A stretch of 64,000 nt of DNA from Dechloromonas sp. TW-R-39-2 (GTDB taxonomy: Bacteria > Pseudomonadota > Gammaproteobacteria > Burkholderiales > Rhodocyclaceae): assembly GCF_016864195.1 (NCBI RefSeq), contig NZ_CP045202.1, forward strand, positions 682,001 through 746,000, read 5' to 3'. The position numbers and the translations under genes were made by a program. The notes beneath the pieces were generated by a model that was given only the letters and a program-made list of their open reading frames with translations, was not told the DNA's origin and ran no database searches. Below are positions 19,616-29,723 of this stretch, piece by piece; positions within the stretch are counted from its first letter, which is position 1, and the number at the start of each line of letters is the position of its first letter.

Positions 19616-20374
19616 ATGTTCGAACTCCTGCTCTCGCCCGAAATCTGGATAGCTTTTTTGACGTTGACCGCACTGGAGCTGGTGCTCGGCATCGACAACA
19701 TCATTTTCATTTCCATCCTGGTCGACAAGTTGCCCAAGGCGCAGCAGGAAACGGCTCGACGTATCGGTCTGTTCCTGGCGATGTTCATGCGTATCGCATT
19801 GCTGCTGGTGCTGTCGTGGATTGTCGGCCTGACCGAGCCGGTGCTTACCTTGTTCGGTACCGGTTTTTCCGGGCGCGACCTGATTCTGGTCGGCGGCGGT
19901 CTGTTCCTGATCTGGAAGAGTACCGGCGAAGTGCACCAGTTGCTGGAGGGTGAGGAGGGCAGCGAGTCGCACAAGGTGGCTTCGAGTTTTGCCGGCGTGA
20001 TTGCCCAGATCATGGTCATCGACCTGGTCTTCTCACTTGATTCGATCATCACTGCCGTCGGCATGGTCAGCCAGGTGGGGGTGATGATTGCCGCCGTGGT
20101 CGCATCGGTCGGCTTGATGATGCTTTTTGCCCGCTCGATTGGCGAATTCGTCTCGAATCACCCGACCATCAAGATGCTGGCTCTTTCCTTCCTGGTGGTT
20201 GTGGGCGTCGTGCTGATTGCCGATGGTTTCGGGCACCACGTACCGAAGGGTTACATCTATTTCGCGATGGCTTTCTCGGTGGGTGTCGAGATGTTGAATA
20301 TCCGGATGCGCAAGAAAACCGTTGCTCCGGTTGATTTGCGCGAACCTTACGCCCGCCAGACGGGCGAGCACTGA
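19616..20374 (+). CDS. TerC family integral membrane protein
   Basis: A 252 aa membrane protein of the TerC/Alx/YgdQ family, linked elsewhere to manganese or other metal-ion export and to tellurium resistance. The family motifs with acidic residues inside membrane helices are present: LELVLGIDNIIFIS (about residues 19-32) and MVIDLVFSLDSIITAVGM (about 132-149). About seven membrane spans, with a short hydrophilic C terminus. An AGGA site lies about 8 bases before the ATG. It is monocistronic, facing an AraC-family gene that ends 20 bases past its stop. The transported ion cannot be assigned from sequence. Confidence 0.88.
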   Translation: MFELLLSPEIWIAFLTLTALELVLGIDNIIFISILVDKLPKAQQETARRIGLFLAMFMRIALLLVLSWIVGLTEPVLTLFGTGFSGRDLILVGGGLFLIWKSTGEVHQLLEGEEGSESHKVASSFAGVIAQIMVIDLVFSLDSIITAVGMVSQVGVMIAAVVASVGLMMLFARSIGEFVSNHPTIKMLALSFLVVVGVVLIADGFGHHVPKGYIYFAMAFSVGVEMLNIRMRKKTVAPVDLREPYARQTGEH

Positions 20375-20393
20375 GCCAGCAACGGCCGGCAGC

Positions 20394-21461
20394 CTAGTCG
20401 CGGCCGGCCCAGTGCCGACGATAGTGGACCGGTGCCATCCCGGTCCACTCGACAAAAGCACGATAAAACGCCGAGGTGTCGGCATAACCCAGATCGGCGG
20501 CAACCTGGGCAATCGAATCGCGGGTCTTGGTCAGGCGGGCCAGTGCCATGTCGCGGCGCAACGCATCCTTGATGCCTCGGAAACTGGAACCTTCTTCGTC
20601 CAGTCGGCGGTGAATGGTGCGTGGCGATAGATGCAGGCGATCCGCAATATTTTCCAGACTCAGCGTGTCGGGTAGCGCGGCACGCAACAGGTCGCGAACG
20701 CGAATGACCATTTCACGGTCGCGGCGGTACAGCGTCGTGATTTTGCCCGGTGCGCCGTTGAGAAAGGTGGTCAGTGCCGCTTCATCCCGCCGCACCGGCA
20801 GGTCGAGAAGATTGGCATTGAAGCTGGCGACCAGCGTGCCGTTGCCGCCCGGAAGCGTCGGTGCAAAGCGGGAGTCTTCGGTGAAGATGAGTGCGTAGTC
20901 GGCAAAGTGGGCCGGCTTGCGGTAGGGAAATATCACGCTGTCGAGACCGATGCCGCGTCCGGCCAGCCAGCAGGAAAGACCGTGCAGCAAACGCAGCAGC
21001 CATTCGAAAGCAAAGATGCGACCTGCATTTTCAGGATTGTCGGAAAGCCTTCGGGTTTCGCTGATGACCAACTCGGCACGTCCCTGGGTGCGGCGTACGC
21101 TGACCGCCAGATCGGGCAGCACGATATGCAGGAAGCGACAGGCCCGGGTCAGCGCTTCGGCCAGGGTTGGTGCGCTGAGGCAGGCCCGGCAAAGAAACTC
21201 GAAGCTGCCGAGGCGCATGGGCTGGGCAAAGAGTCCGAAGCCTTCGTCGTCCAGTTCCTGGTTCAGTCGGTTGTAAAGTGCCGCATAACGATCGACCGGA
21301 ATGCGACTGGCGGTGTCTGCAATATCAATCTCCAGTGCAGCCAGTAGCGGCGCCGGGTTGATGTCATGACGAGCCAGCCCGGCCAGCATCCCGGTAACAA
21401 ACCCCATCGCAACAGTGGTTTGCGTGCGGGTGTTTGAATTTTGATTGGTGCGATGCAGCAT
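20394..21461 (-). CDS. AraC family transcriptional regulator
   Basis: A 355 aa regulator of the long AraC type (OruR/ArgR-like). The N-terminal ligand-type domain (about 20-205) resembles the arabinose-binding domain of Pseudomonas OruR, and the C-terminal double helix-turn-helix contains LENIADRLHLSPRTIHRRLDEEGSSFRGIKDALRRD and VAADLGYADTSAFYRAFVEWTGMAPVHYR. It is divergent from icmF with a 140-base spacer, so it is the obvious candidate regulator of icmF, responding to a CoA-ester-linked metabolite. The start at 21461 (MLHRTN) is uncertain; the frame is open to 21536 but would run into the spacer palindrome. Confidence 0.85.
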   Translation of the reverse strand: MLHRTNQNSNTRTQTTVAMGFVTGMLAGLARHDINPAPLLAALEIDIADTASRIPVDRYAALYNRLNQELDDEGFGLFAQPMRLGSFEFLCRACLSAPTLAEALTRACRFLHIVLPDLAVSVRRTQGRAELVISETRRLSDNPENAGRIFAFEWLLRLLHGLSCWLAGRGIGLDSVIFPYRKPAHFADYALIFTEDSRFAPTLPGGNGTLVASFNANLLDLPVRRDEAALTTFLNGAPGKITTLYRRDREMVIRVRDLLRAALPDTLSLENIADRLHLSPRTIHRRLDEEGSSFRGIKDALRRDMALARLTKTRDSIAQVAADLGYADTSAFYRAFVEWTGMAPVHYRRHWAGRD

Positions 21462-21478
21462 TTTGCTTATTTTCGGTA

Positions 21479-21493
21479 GTCGACCGCAGTACT
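21479..21493. repeat. Half copy of the GTCGACCGC palindrome next to a CAGTACTG palindrome
   Basis: GTCGACCGC (21479-21487) merges into the perfect 8-base palindrome CAGTACTG (21486-21493) in the AraC-icmF divergent spacer. It could be an operator or one member of the dispersed repeat family. Confidence 0.5.
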
Positions 21494-21601
21494 GTATCAC
21501 CTTGGCGGAATTTGCATGATTGTCGTCGTTCGCCACAATGGCCGAATGGTTAAAGGGGCATAAGATAGGCGCCTTTCCATCTTCCCGATGAGGCTGTTGT
21601 C

Positions 21602-24600
21602 ATGACCGATCTTTCCGTCGCCAAGAAATTGTCCCCGTACAAGCCCAAGAACAAGGTCCGCTTTGTGACGGCCGCCTCGCTGTTCGACGGCCATGACGCC
21701 TCGATCAACATCATGCGCCGGATCCTGCAGTCGACCGGTTCGGAAGTGATCCACCTCGGTCACAACCGCTCGGTGCAGGAGATCGTCAATGCCGCATTGC
21801 AGGAAGACGCCCAGGGCATCTGCATCACTTCCTACCAGGGCGGTCACGTCGAGTTCTTCAAGTACATGATCGACCTGCTCAAGGCCAATGGTGGCGAGAA
21901 CATCAAGGTCTTCGGCGGCGGTGGCGGCGTGATCGTTCCTTCGGAAATCAAGGAACTGCATGCTTACGGCGTGACCCGCATTTATGCCCCGGAAGATGGC
22001 GTGCATATGGGCCTGCAGGGCATGATCAATGAAGTTGTCCAGAATGCCGACTACGATGTCGCTGCTGACGGCGTGCCGAGTGTCGAGCAGGTGCTGGCCG
22101 GATTGAAGGCTGGCGACAAGCGTTTGCTGTCGCGTGTCATCACGTTGCTTGAAAATGGCGTTGCGCCCGCACTCAAGGAGCCGATTCTCAAGGCCGCGGC
22201 CGAACTGAACGTGCCGGTGCTCGGTATTACCGGTACCGGCGGTGCCGGCAAGTCGTCGCTGACCGACGAACTGGTCCGCCGCTTCCGCCTCGATCAGGAC
22301 GACAGCGTCAAGATCGGCCTTGTTTCGATCGACCCGTCGCGCAAGCGGACCGGTGGCGCCTTGCTCGGCGACCGCATCCGGATGAACGCCATCGAGCATC
22401 CGAACATTTTTATGCGCTCGCTGGCGACGCGCGATACCGGCAGCGAAATTTCCGCTGCCTTGCCGGAAGTCATCGCTGCCTGCAAGCTGGCCGGCTTCGA
22501 TCTGGTGATCGTTGAAACTTCCGGCATCGGTCAGGGCAATGCGGCGATTGTGCCGTTTGTCGATCTGTCGTTGTATGTCATGACGCCGGAGTTTGGCGCT
22601 GCTTCGCAGCTGGAAAAGATCGACATGCTCGACTTCGCCGATTTCGTCGCAATCAACAAGTTCGACCGCAAGGGCGCCGAAGATGCGCTGCGCGATGTGC
22701 GCAAGCAATACCAGCGTAACCGTGAGTTATTCACCCAGCCGACCGACGACATGCCGGTCTACGGCACGATGGCCGCCCGTTTTAACGACGATGGCGTCAC
22801 CGCGCTGTATCAGGCACTGGTTCCGCAGTTGCTCGAAAAAGGCCTTAAGCTGAAGGAAGGCCAGCTGCCGCTGGTCACCGTCAAGCAGTCGTCCAGCCAG
22901 CGCGCCATCGTGCCGGCGGCCCGTGTCCGTTACCTGGCTGAAATTGCCGATGCCGTGCGCGGTTACCATGCCCATACCGATGCCCAGGTGCAGATTGCCC
23001 GCGAGCGCCAGTCGCTGCGTGTTTCGTCGGCCATTTTCAAGGGGTGCGACAAGTCGACCGCGGATTTCGATGAACTGATCGCCTGGAAGGATGGCGAGCA
23101 GGATCCGAAGGCCAAGAAGCTGCTCGACATGTGGCCGGATACCGTTGCCGCTTACTCGGGCGACGAATACGTCGTCAAGATTCGTGACAAGGAAATCCGT
23201 ACCAAGCTGGTTTCCCAGTCGCTGTCCGGCACCAAGATCCGCAAGGTCATCCTGCCCAAGTTCGGCGACGATGGCGAAACCCTGCGTTTCCTGATGCGCG
23301 AGAATGTGCCCGGTTCTTTCCCCTACACCGCCGGCGTGTTTGCCTTCAAGCGCGAAGGTGAAGACCCGACCCGCATGTTCGCCGGCGAAGGCGACGCTTT
23401 CCGCACCAACCGCCGCTTCAAGCGCGTTTCCGAAGGCATGCCGGCGCATCGTCTTTCCACCGCTTTCGACTCGGTCACGCTGTACGGCTGCGACCCTGAC
23501 GAGCGTCCGGACATCTACGGCAAGATCGGCAACTCTGGCGTGTCGATTGCCACGCTCGACGACCTCAAGGTGCTTTACGACGGCTTCGATCTGCTCGCCC
23601 CGACCACCTCGGTGTCGATGACGATCAACGGCCCGGCGCCGATCATCCTCGCCTGTTTCTTCAACACCGCGATCGACCAGCAACTGGCCAAGTTCGAGAA
23701 AGACAACGGTCGTCGTCCGACCGAAGACGAAGCTGAAAAGATTCGTGAATGGGCGCTGGCAACCGTGCGCGGCACCGTGCAGGCCGACATCCTGAAGGAA
23801 GATCAAGGCCAGAACACCTGCATCTTCTCGACCGAATTCGCGCTCAAGATGATGGGCGACATTCAGGAATTCTTCGTCCATAACCAGGTGCAGAACTTCT
23901 ACTCGGTGTCGATCTCCGGCTATCACATCGCCGAAGCCGGGGCCAACCCGATCAGCCAGCTTGCCTTCACGCTGTCCAACGGCTTCACCTACGTTGAGAG
24001 CTACCTGGCGCGCGGCATGAAGATCGACGATTTCGCGCCCAATTTGTCCTTCTTCTTCTCCAACGGCATGGACCCGGAATACTCGGTGATTGGCCGCGTC
24101 GCCCGCCGCATCTGGGCCGTGGCGATGAAGAACAAGTACGGTGCCAACGAGCGTAGCCAGAAACTGAAGTACCACATCCAGACTTCTGGCCGTTCGCTGC
24201 ACGCCCAGGAAATGGACTTCAACGACATCCGCACGACGCTGCAGGCGCTGATCGCCATCTACGACAACTGCAACTCGCTGCACACCAACGCCTACGACGA
24301 AGCGATCACCACGCCGACCGAGGAATCCGTGCGTCGCGCCATGGCCATCCAATTGATCATCAACCGCGAGTGGGGCGTCGCCAAGAACGAGAACCCGAAC
24401 CAGGGCGCCTTCGTCATCGACGAACTGACCGATCTGGTCGAGGAAGCCGTGCTCAAGGAATTCGAAGCCATCGCCTCGCGCGGCGGCGTGCTTGGTGCCA
24501 TGGAAACCGGCTACCAGCGCGGCAAGATCCAGGAAGAGTCGATGTACTACGAGCACATGAAGCACGACGGCTCGTACCCGATCATCGGCGTCAATACCTT

Positions 24601-24865
24601 CCTGAATCCGAAAGGCATGGCCCAGCAGGAAATCGAGCTGGCCCGTTCGAGCGAGGAAGAAAAGCAGTCGCAGATCAAGCGCCTGCGTGACTTCCAAGCC
24701 CGCAATGCCGGCCAGGCGCCGGCCATGCTGGCCAAGTTGAAGCAGACTGTCATCGAGGACGGCAACGTTTTCGCGGTGCTGGTCGATGCCGTCAAATATT
24801 GCTCGCTGGGTCAGATCAGTTCGGCCTTGTACGAAGTGGGCGGGCAGTACCGGCGCAGTATGTAA
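21602..24865 (+). CDS. icmF: Fused isobutyryl-CoA mutase IcmF
   Basis: A 1087 aa adenosylcobalamin-dependent acyl-CoA mutase fused to its own G-protein chaperone. Order: B12-binding domain (about 1-150; base-off ligand His 31 in SLFDGHDAS), MeaB-like GTPase (about 190-450; Walker [10 protein letters not shown] near 209-217, and [12 protein letters not shown]), then the mutase barrel (about 540-1087), with [20 protein letters not shown] and [20 protein letters not shown]. The family interconverts isobutyryl- and n-butyryl-CoA, and some members act on pivalyl/isovaleryl-CoA. The full fusion is intact. It is divergent from an AraC regulator and followed by a terminator, so it is monocistronic. 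It links branched acids (valine degradation) to the straight-chain oxidation genes here. Confidence 0.95.
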   Translation: MTDLSVAKKLSPYKPKNKVRFVTAASLFDGHDASINIMRRILQSTGSEVIHLGHNRSVQEIVNAALQEDAQGICITSYQGGHVEFFKYMIDLLKANGGENIKVFGGGGGVIVPSEIKELHAYGVTRIYAPEDGVHMGLQGMINEVVQNADYDVAADGVPSVEQVLAGLKAGDKRLLSRVITLLENGVAPALKEPILKAAAELNVPVLGITGTGGAGKSSLTDELVRRFRLDQDDSVKIGLVSIDPSRKRTGGALLGDRIRMNAIEHPNIFMRSLATRDTGSEISAALPEVIAACKLAGFDLVIVETSGIGQGNAAIVPFVDLSLYVMTPEFGAASQLEKIDMLDFADFVAINKFDRKGAEDALRDVRKQYQRNRELFTQPTDDMPVYGTMAARFNDDGVTALYQALVPQLLEKGLKLKEGQLPLVTVKQSSSQRAIVPAARVRYLAEIADAVRGYHAHTDAQVQIARERQSLRVSSAIFKGCDKSTADFDELIAWKDGEQDPKAKKLLDMWPDTVAAYSGDEYVVKIRDKEIRTKLVSQSLSGTKIRKVILPKFGDDGETLRFLMRENVPGSFPYTAGVFAFKREGEDPTRMFAGEGDAFRTNRRFKRVSEGMPAHRLSTAFDSVTLYGCDPDERPDIYGKIGNSGVSIATLDDLKVLYDGFDLLAPTTSVSMTINGPAPIILACFFNTAIDQQLAKFEKDNGRRPTEDEAEKIREWALATVRGTVQADILKEDQGQNTCIFSTEFALKMMGDIQEFFVHNQVQNFYSVSISGYHIAEAGANPISQLAFTLSNGFTYVESYLARGMKIDDFAPNLSFFFSNGMDPEYSVIGRVARRIWAVAMKNKYGANERSQKLKYHIQTSGRSLHAQEMDFNDIRTTLQALIAIYDNCNSLHTNAYDEAITTPTEESVRRAMAIQLIINREWGVAKNENPNQGAFVIDELTDLVEEAVLKEFEAIASRGGVLGAMETGYQRGKIQEESMYYEHMKHDGSYPIIGVNTFLNPKGMAQQEIELARSSEEEKQSQIKRLRDFQARNAGQAPAMLAKLKQTVIEDGNVFAVLVDAVKYCSLGQISSALYEVGGQYRRSM

Positions 24866-24894
24866 TTGAAGGCCGGAGGAGAGCAGAAAAGAAC

Positions 24895-24920
24895 GGCGGG
24901 GCTATGTACCCCGCCTTTTT
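24895..24920 (+). terminator. Rho-independent terminator after icmF
   Basis: Perfect 7-bp stem GGCGGGG (24895-24901) / CCCCGCC (24909-24915), a 7-base loop, then TTTTT. Confidence 0.9.
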
Positions 24921-24980
24921 CATGCCCGGAAATCTCAGGATGATGGTATTTTTGTTCTTTCGCCAACCGAGGAAAAAGTC

Positions 24981-26324
24981 ATGAACGAGCACGATGAACT
25001 GGCTTGCAGCCTGCAACACAACCGGGTCAGCCGTCGTCAGGTGCTATGGCTGCTTGGCGCCGGGAGCATTGGCCTGACCAGTCTTTCCGGATGCGCCACT
25101 TCGCCGGTTGGGGGCGGCTCCATTCTGGTCGGCATGAGTGAGGAAGAGGAAAAGCGCGTTGATGCGCAAGTCTCTCCGCAGCAGTTTTCACAGGACCTCG
25201 GGCCGATTCAGGATGCTGCGGTCAACCGCTATGTCAGTGAAATCGGCCAGCGCCTCGATGCCAATACGCATCGTCCCCAAATGCCGTACTCCTACCGCGT
25301 ACTCAACGCCAATTACGTTAACGCCTACACCTTTCCCGGTGGGGCCATGGGCGTGACGCGCGGCATTCTCGTCGATCTCGATAACGAGGCAGAACTGGCG
25401 GCCTTGCTCGGTCACGAGCTGGGTCATGTCAATGCACGGCATGCCGCACAACGCCAGGGGCAGGCCAAGGTCGCCCAGGTGGCGGTGGCTGGCGCCAGCC
25501 TGGTCGGATCAGCGACCGAATGGGGTGGGCTGATTTCGATGGGCAGCCAGTTCGGCGCCAGTGTGCTGTTGTCCAGCTATTCGCGTGACAACGAGCGCGA
25601 AGCCGATGCGCTGGGGCAGGAATACATGGTGCGCGCTGGATATCCAGCAACGGGCATGGTCGGTCTGCACCAGTTGCTGGTCGATCAGGAAAAAAGTTCG
25701 CCGAGCATGCTGCAGACGATGTTCTCGACCCATCCGATGAGCCGCGAGCGACGTGATACCGCCGTCCAGCTGGCTGAAAACCGTTATGCGGCAAGCCGCA
25801 ATGCGCCGCCCGGACGCGAACGGTTCATGGACAATACGGCCAGCCTGCGGCGTATCAAGCCGACCATCGATGCCTGCCAGAACGGCGAGTCGGCGATGGG
25901 CGGCAAGCAATACGGCAAGGCCGAGGAGCAATTTCGTTCGGCGTTGAAGCAAACGCCGCGCGACTATGCCGCGAATGTGCGCATGGCCCAGTGTCTTCAG
26001 GCCCAGGATAAAAACCGTGATGCACTGGGCTACGCCGAGGCAGCGAAGAAAATTTACCCGCAGGAAGCGCAGTCGCACAAGCTGGCGGGTGTTCTTTCGC
26101 TCGGTTTGCGTGATCCGGGAGCGGCTTACAACCATCTCGACCAATACGACCGATTGATGCCGGGCGATGCTGGCGTGACCTTCCTCAAGGGCGTTTCGCT
26201 CGAAGGCATGGGCAACAAGCAGGAGGCCGCCCGTCACTATTCGACCTACTTGCGCCAGACCCGCCAGGGCAAGGCGGCGGAGTATGCCCAGAGCCGTTTG
26301 CAGGGCTGGGGTTACCTCCGGTAA
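24981..26324 (+). CDS. M48 family metalloprotease with TPR-like tail, putative Tat lipoprotein (BepA-like)
   Basis: A 447 aa exported zinc protease. The N terminus combines a twin-arginine-like motif (SRRQVLWLLGAG) with a lipobox (SLSGC, Cys about 38), suggesting a Tat-exported lipoprotein. The M48 catalytic site is LLGHELGHVNARHAA, with zinc His 145 and 149 and Glu 146, and the third ligand Glu is in NEREADALGQEYM. After about residue 300 the sequence becomes helical repeats typical of TPRs (KAEEQFRSALKQTPRDYAANVRMAQCL and following). The layout matches BepA/YfgC, which maintains outer-membrane protein assembly, although BepA itself is Sec-exported and soluble. It is monocistronic. Confidence 0.88.
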   Translation: MNEHDELACSLQHNRVSRRQVLWLLGAGSIGLTSLSGCATSPVGGGSILVGMSEEEEKRVDAQVSPQQFSQDLGPIQDAAVNRYVSEIGQRLDANTHRPQMPYSYRVLNANYVNAYTFPGGAMGVTRGILVDLDNEAELAALLGHELGHVNARHAAQRQGQAKVAQVAVAGASLVGSATEWGGLISMGSQFGASVLLSSYSRDNEREADALGQEYMVRAGYPATGMVGLHQLLVDQEKSSPSMLQTMFSTHPMSRERRDTAVQLAENRYAASRNAPPGRERFMDNTASLRRIKPTIDACQNGESAMGGKQYGKAEEQFRSALKQTPRDYAANVRMAQCLQAQDKNRDALGYAEAAKKIYPQEAQSHKLAGVLSLGLRDPGAAYNHLDQYDRLMPGDAGVTFLKGVSLEGMGNKQEAARHYSTYLRQTRQGKAAEYAQSRLQGWGYLR

Positions 26325-26354
26325 TCGATTCCGGGCAAGGCGTGGATTTTGCTG

Positions 26355-26380
26355 GATTTTCGCAGTCGACCGCGAAAATC
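26355..26380. repeat. Inverted repeat with GTCGAC in the loop
   Basis: Perfect 9-bp arms GATTTTCGC (26355-26363) and GCGAAAATC (26372-26380) around AGTCGACC. It lies between the M48 protease gene and the hybrid kinase gene and belongs to the same GTCGAC repeat family as the 12-base palindromes. Confidence 0.7.
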
Positions 26381-26471
26381 GGCAGAAATTGCTATTTTCA
26401 TCATTTCTGTTGCGCTGGATTGGGCATACAATCCATAACGACTATGACTAAAGTAATGTCGCGGGGAAAAG

Positions 26472-29400
26472 GTGCAACTGACTGCTGACGAGAAGACTGT
26501 ACCGCGCATCCATTTACTGGGAACGCTGTTGGTCGTTCTGGTATTGACGCTGGGTCTGGGTGCTTTCTTTTCGTGGCAGCATCTGGCGGAGCAGCGTGCT
26601 TCCTTTGCGCGCATCGAGCAGGTGGCTCGTGAGCAGATGGCCGCCCGGCTGAATGCCGAAATGGCCAGCGCAGCCAGTTTCATCGACTTTACCCGTTCGC
26701 GCACTGAAGACGTGCTGCGCAAAAGCCTCGTCGAGCAGGTGGATACGGCGATGCAGATCGTCGAGGCAATTCATGCCAAGGAATCAAAACGACTACCCGC
26801 CGCGGAGGTCAAGCGCCTGATCGTCGAAGCCCTGCGTCCGGTACGGTTTTACGATGGACGCGGTTATTACTTCATCGATGACATGAATGGCCAGTTCATC
26901 CTGTTGCCGACGGCGCCGCAACTCGAAGGCAAGACCAATCTCGACAACCGGGACGATACCGGTCACTACATCATGCGTGGCTTGATCGAGGCCGCTGGCA
27001 AGCCTCGCGGCGAGGGATTCTCGCGCTACCGCTGGTACATGCCGGACAATCCGAAGCAAATGGCCGACAAGCTGGCTTATGTCCGCTATTTCGAGCCTTA
27101 CGGCTGGCTGATCGGGACGGGGGATTACACCTACAAATGGGAAGCGCTTCAGCAGAAAGAAGCGATCGCCCGTCTCCGAGCCCTGCGTTTCGGCAATAGT
27201 GGCTATCTTGGTTTGATGGACAAATCGGGGCGCAGCCTGCTCGCGCCGGCCGATGTCCGGCTGGAGGGCTTGCACTTCAATGATATGCCGCCACTGGAGC
27301 GTGAAGGTCTGGCGAAAATATTCGATCAGGCCAGGAACGGCGGTGGCTTGGTCAGCTATGAATGGATGCGCCCCGGGACCGGGAGCGTCTCGACCAAAAC
27401 TGCGTTGGTCAAAACGGTCGAACCCTGGGGCTGGATTCTTGTTGCAACCATGTTCAACGATGAATTGCAGGCGGTGATCGGCTCCGAAAACGAGCAGTAC
27501 GAGGCCGGTAGTACCCGGCGCTTGCTGAAACTGATTCTGGTGACCCTGGGGGCGCTGGCCCTCGGTCTGCTCGGTTCGTTTTTTTTCTCGCGCTGGTCCA
27601 ATCGGCTATTCCAGAGCTATCACCAGCAAAACCGTTTGCAGGAAAATGCCTTGCGGCGCCAGGCTGAAGAACTGAGGGTCTTGTCACGCGCCGTCGAGCA
27701 GAGTCCGGCGTCGATTGTGATCGCCGACACGAGTGGTCGGATCAAGTATGTGAATCCGAAGTTCGAGCAGGTTACTGGCTACCAGAGCGCGGAGGTGATT
27801 GGCCAGAATTCGCGGATTCTCAGTTCCGGAGAAAAATCGGCGGAAGAATACCGGCATCTGTGGGAAACGATCAGTGCCGGAAAAACCTGGCATGGCGTGT
27901 TTCATAATCGGCGCAAGGACGGCTCTTTATTCTGGGAGCAGGCTTCGATTTCACCCATCCTCGATGCTTCCGGCACCTTGCTCGAGTTCCTGGCCGTGAA
28001 GGAGGACATCACGGAGCGCAAGCTGGCGGAAGATACCTTGCGTGAAAACGAGTACCGCCAGGGTGTCATTCTCGATAGCGTCGAAGCCTATATCTATATC
28101 AAGGGGCTGGATTATCGCTACCAGTATGCCAATCGCCCGGTGCGCGAACTGTTTGGCCGACCGCTCGAAGAGATCGTCGGGCAGGAGGATGCCGCATTCT
28201 TCGATGCCGCGACGGCTGAGAATATCCGGCTGAATGATCGTCGTGTGCTTGAAGAGGGTCAGCGCGTCGTTGAGGAAGAGGTCAATACGACGGTTGATGG
28301 CAAGGTGAGCAGCGCCTTTCTTTCGATCAAGATCCCGCTACGCGAGAAGGACGGGCAAATTTATGCCCTGTGCGGTATTTCGACCGATATTTCAACGCGC
28401 AAGCAGGCCGAGGCCGAGCTGGAACACTATCGCCAGCATCTGGAACTGCTGGTTCAGTCGCGAACGGCTGAACTGGCTGAGGCCAAGGATGCGGCCGAGG
28501 CGGCCAGCCGCGCAAAGAGCACCTTCCTGGCGAACATGAGCCATGAAATCCGGACGCCGATGAATGCGATCATCGGCTTGGCCCATTTGCTGAAAAAAGA
28601 CATCACGGATCCGAAATCGAGCGGGCAATTGCTGAAAATCAGCGATTCGGCACGCCACCTGCTCAATGTGATCAACGATATCCTGGACCTGTCGAAGATC
28701 GAAGCCGGCCGGCTGGCGCTGGAGTCACGTGAATTTGTGCCGGCCGAAGTGCTTGACCAGTCGATCAGCATTCTTGAGGAGCGAGCGCACGCCAAGGGGC
28801 TGGTCTTGAAAAGCCTGATAGCCGACGGTGTTCCCTCCTTGCTGCGTGGCGACTCGGTTCGGCTGGGTCAGGCGCTGCTCAATTTCATCGGCAACGCCAT
28901 CAAGTTCTCCGAGCATGGCGTGATTACCGTTGCCATGAGCGCCACACCACTTGAGGCTGGCCAGGTTTTGCTGCGTCTCGAAGTCCGCGATCAGGGTATC
29001 GGCATGAGTGCGGAGCAGCAGGCGCGCCTGTTCGAGGCTTTTGCCCAGGCAGACAATTCGACGACCCGCAAATATGGCGGAACGGGCCTGGGTTTGGCGA
29101 TCAATCGCCATCTGGCCCAGATGATGGGCGGCGAAGTTGGTGTGGAAAGTGTCGTGGGGGCCGGAAGCACTTTCTGGCTGACCGCCTGTCTTGAAATCGT
29201 GCAGGATCAGGTGCCGCCGGTCGAAGCCGAGAAAACAAGCCTGCCGATTGAAGAGCAGATCGCTCAGCGTTTTGGCGGGGCGCGAATTCTGCTGGTCGAG
29301 GATGAACCGATCAATCAGGAGGTCGGTACCGAATTGTTGTCGATCGCCGGTCTGGTGGCCGAGGTCGCCGCCGATGGTGCCGAGGCGGTTGAGCGCGTCC

Positions 29401-29654
29401 GCCATGGCGACTATGCCTTGATCTTGATGGACATGCAGATGCCGGTGATGAACGGCATCGATGCCACCCGGGCGATACGCCAGATGCCGGACAAGGCCGG
29501 GCTGCCGATTCTGGCCATGACGGCCAACGCCTTTGATGAAGACCGGCTGGCTTGCCTGGCGGCCGGTATGAACGACCATATTGGCAAGCCGGTGGATCCG
29601 GATCGGCTGTATGCCGCTTTGCTGCACTGGCTTGAACAGGCCGCCAGGCACTGA
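26472..29654 (+). CDS. Hybrid sensor histidine kinase with double Cache-type sensor, two PAS domains and receiver
   Basis: A 1060 aa hybrid kinase. An N-terminal span (about 15-35) and a second (about 353-375) bracket a large periplasmic Cache_2-like sensor with the repeated theme [13 protein letters not shown] / [13 protein letters not shown] and two FEPYGW/VEPWGW segments. Two PAS domains follow (about 405-525 and 530-655), then the HisKA core with the phosphorylated His 691 in [13 protein letters not shown], the ATPase ([12 protein letters not shown]), and a C-terminal receiver with acceptor Asp 987 in [13 protein letters not shown]. The start is GTG 26472. No response regulator is adjacent. 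Cache domains of this class commonly bind small carboxylates, which would suit the window, but this is inference. Confidence 0.88.
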   Translation: MQLTADEKTVPRIHLLGTLLVVLVLTLGLGAFFSWQHLAEQRASFARIEQVAREQMAARLNAEMASAASFIDFTRSRTEDVLRKSLVEQVDTAMQIVEAIHAKESKRLPAAEVKRLIVEALRPVRFYDGRGYYFIDDMNGQFILLPTAPQLEGKTNLDNRDDTGHYIMRGLIEAAGKPRGEGFSRYRWYMPDNPKQMADKLAYVRYFEPYGWLIGTGDYTYKWEALQQKEAIARLRALRFGNSGYLGLMDKSGRSLLAPADVRLEGLHFNDMPPLEREGLAKIFDQARNGGGLVSYEWMRPGTGSVSTKTALVKTVEPWGWILVATMFNDELQAVIGSENEQYEAGSTRRLLKLILVTLGALALGLLGSFFFSRWSNRLFQSYHQQNRLQENALRRQAEELRVLSRAVEQSPASIVIADTSGRIKYVNPKFEQVTGYQSAEVIGQNSRILSSGEKSAEEYRHLWETISAGKTWHGVFHNRRKDGSLFWEQASISPILDASGTLLEFLAVKEDITERKLAEDTLRENEYRQGVILDSVEAYIYIKGLDYRYQYANRPVRELFGRPLEEIVGQEDAAFFDAATAENIRLNDRRVLEEGQRVVEEEVNTTVDGKVSSAFLSIKIPLREKDGQIYALCGISTDISTRKQAEAELEHYRQHLELLVQSRTAELAEAKDAAEAASRAKSTFLANMSHEIRTPMNAIIGLAHLLKKDITDPKSSGQLLKISDSARHLLNVINDILDLSKIEAGRLALESREFVPAEVLDQSISILEERAHAKGLVLKSLIADGVPSLLRGDSVRLGQALLNFIGNAIKFSEHGVITVAMSATPLEAGQVLLRLEVRDQGIGMSAEQQARLFEAFAQADNSTTRKYGGTGLGLAINRHLAQMMGGEVGVESVVGAGSTFWLTACLEIVQDQVPPVEAEKTSLPIEEQIAQRFGGARILLVEDEPINQEVGTELLSIAGLVAEVAADGAEAVERVRHGDYALILMDMQMPVMNGIDATRAIRQMPDKAGLPILAMTANAFDEDRLACLAAGMNDHIGKPVDPDRLYAALLHWLEQAARH

Positions 29655-29676
29655 GTTGCCGATTTGGGCCGCTGTC

Positions 29677-29688
29677 GCGGTCGACCGC
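29677..29688. repeat. Perfect copy of the GCGGTCGACCGC palindrome (spacer copy 2)
   Basis: The 12-base palindrome sits between the convergent kinase and Crp-family genes, flanked by GGCCGC (29667-29672) and GCGGCC (29695-29700), which pair to enclose it. The right side reads AGCAGGGCGGCCAAAAC, similar to the copy at 12255. Confidence 0.8.
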
Positions 29689-29723
29689 AGCAGGGCGGCC
29701 AAAACCGGAACGAGCAACCGAAG

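Noticed and set aside
22727..24697. A 656-codon open frame on the strand opposite icmF
   Set aside because: It lies wholly within a perfect IcmF coding sequence, its translation is low-complexity and rich in Arg, Gly, His and Val, and it has no recognisable domain. It is a by-product of GC-rich codon use.
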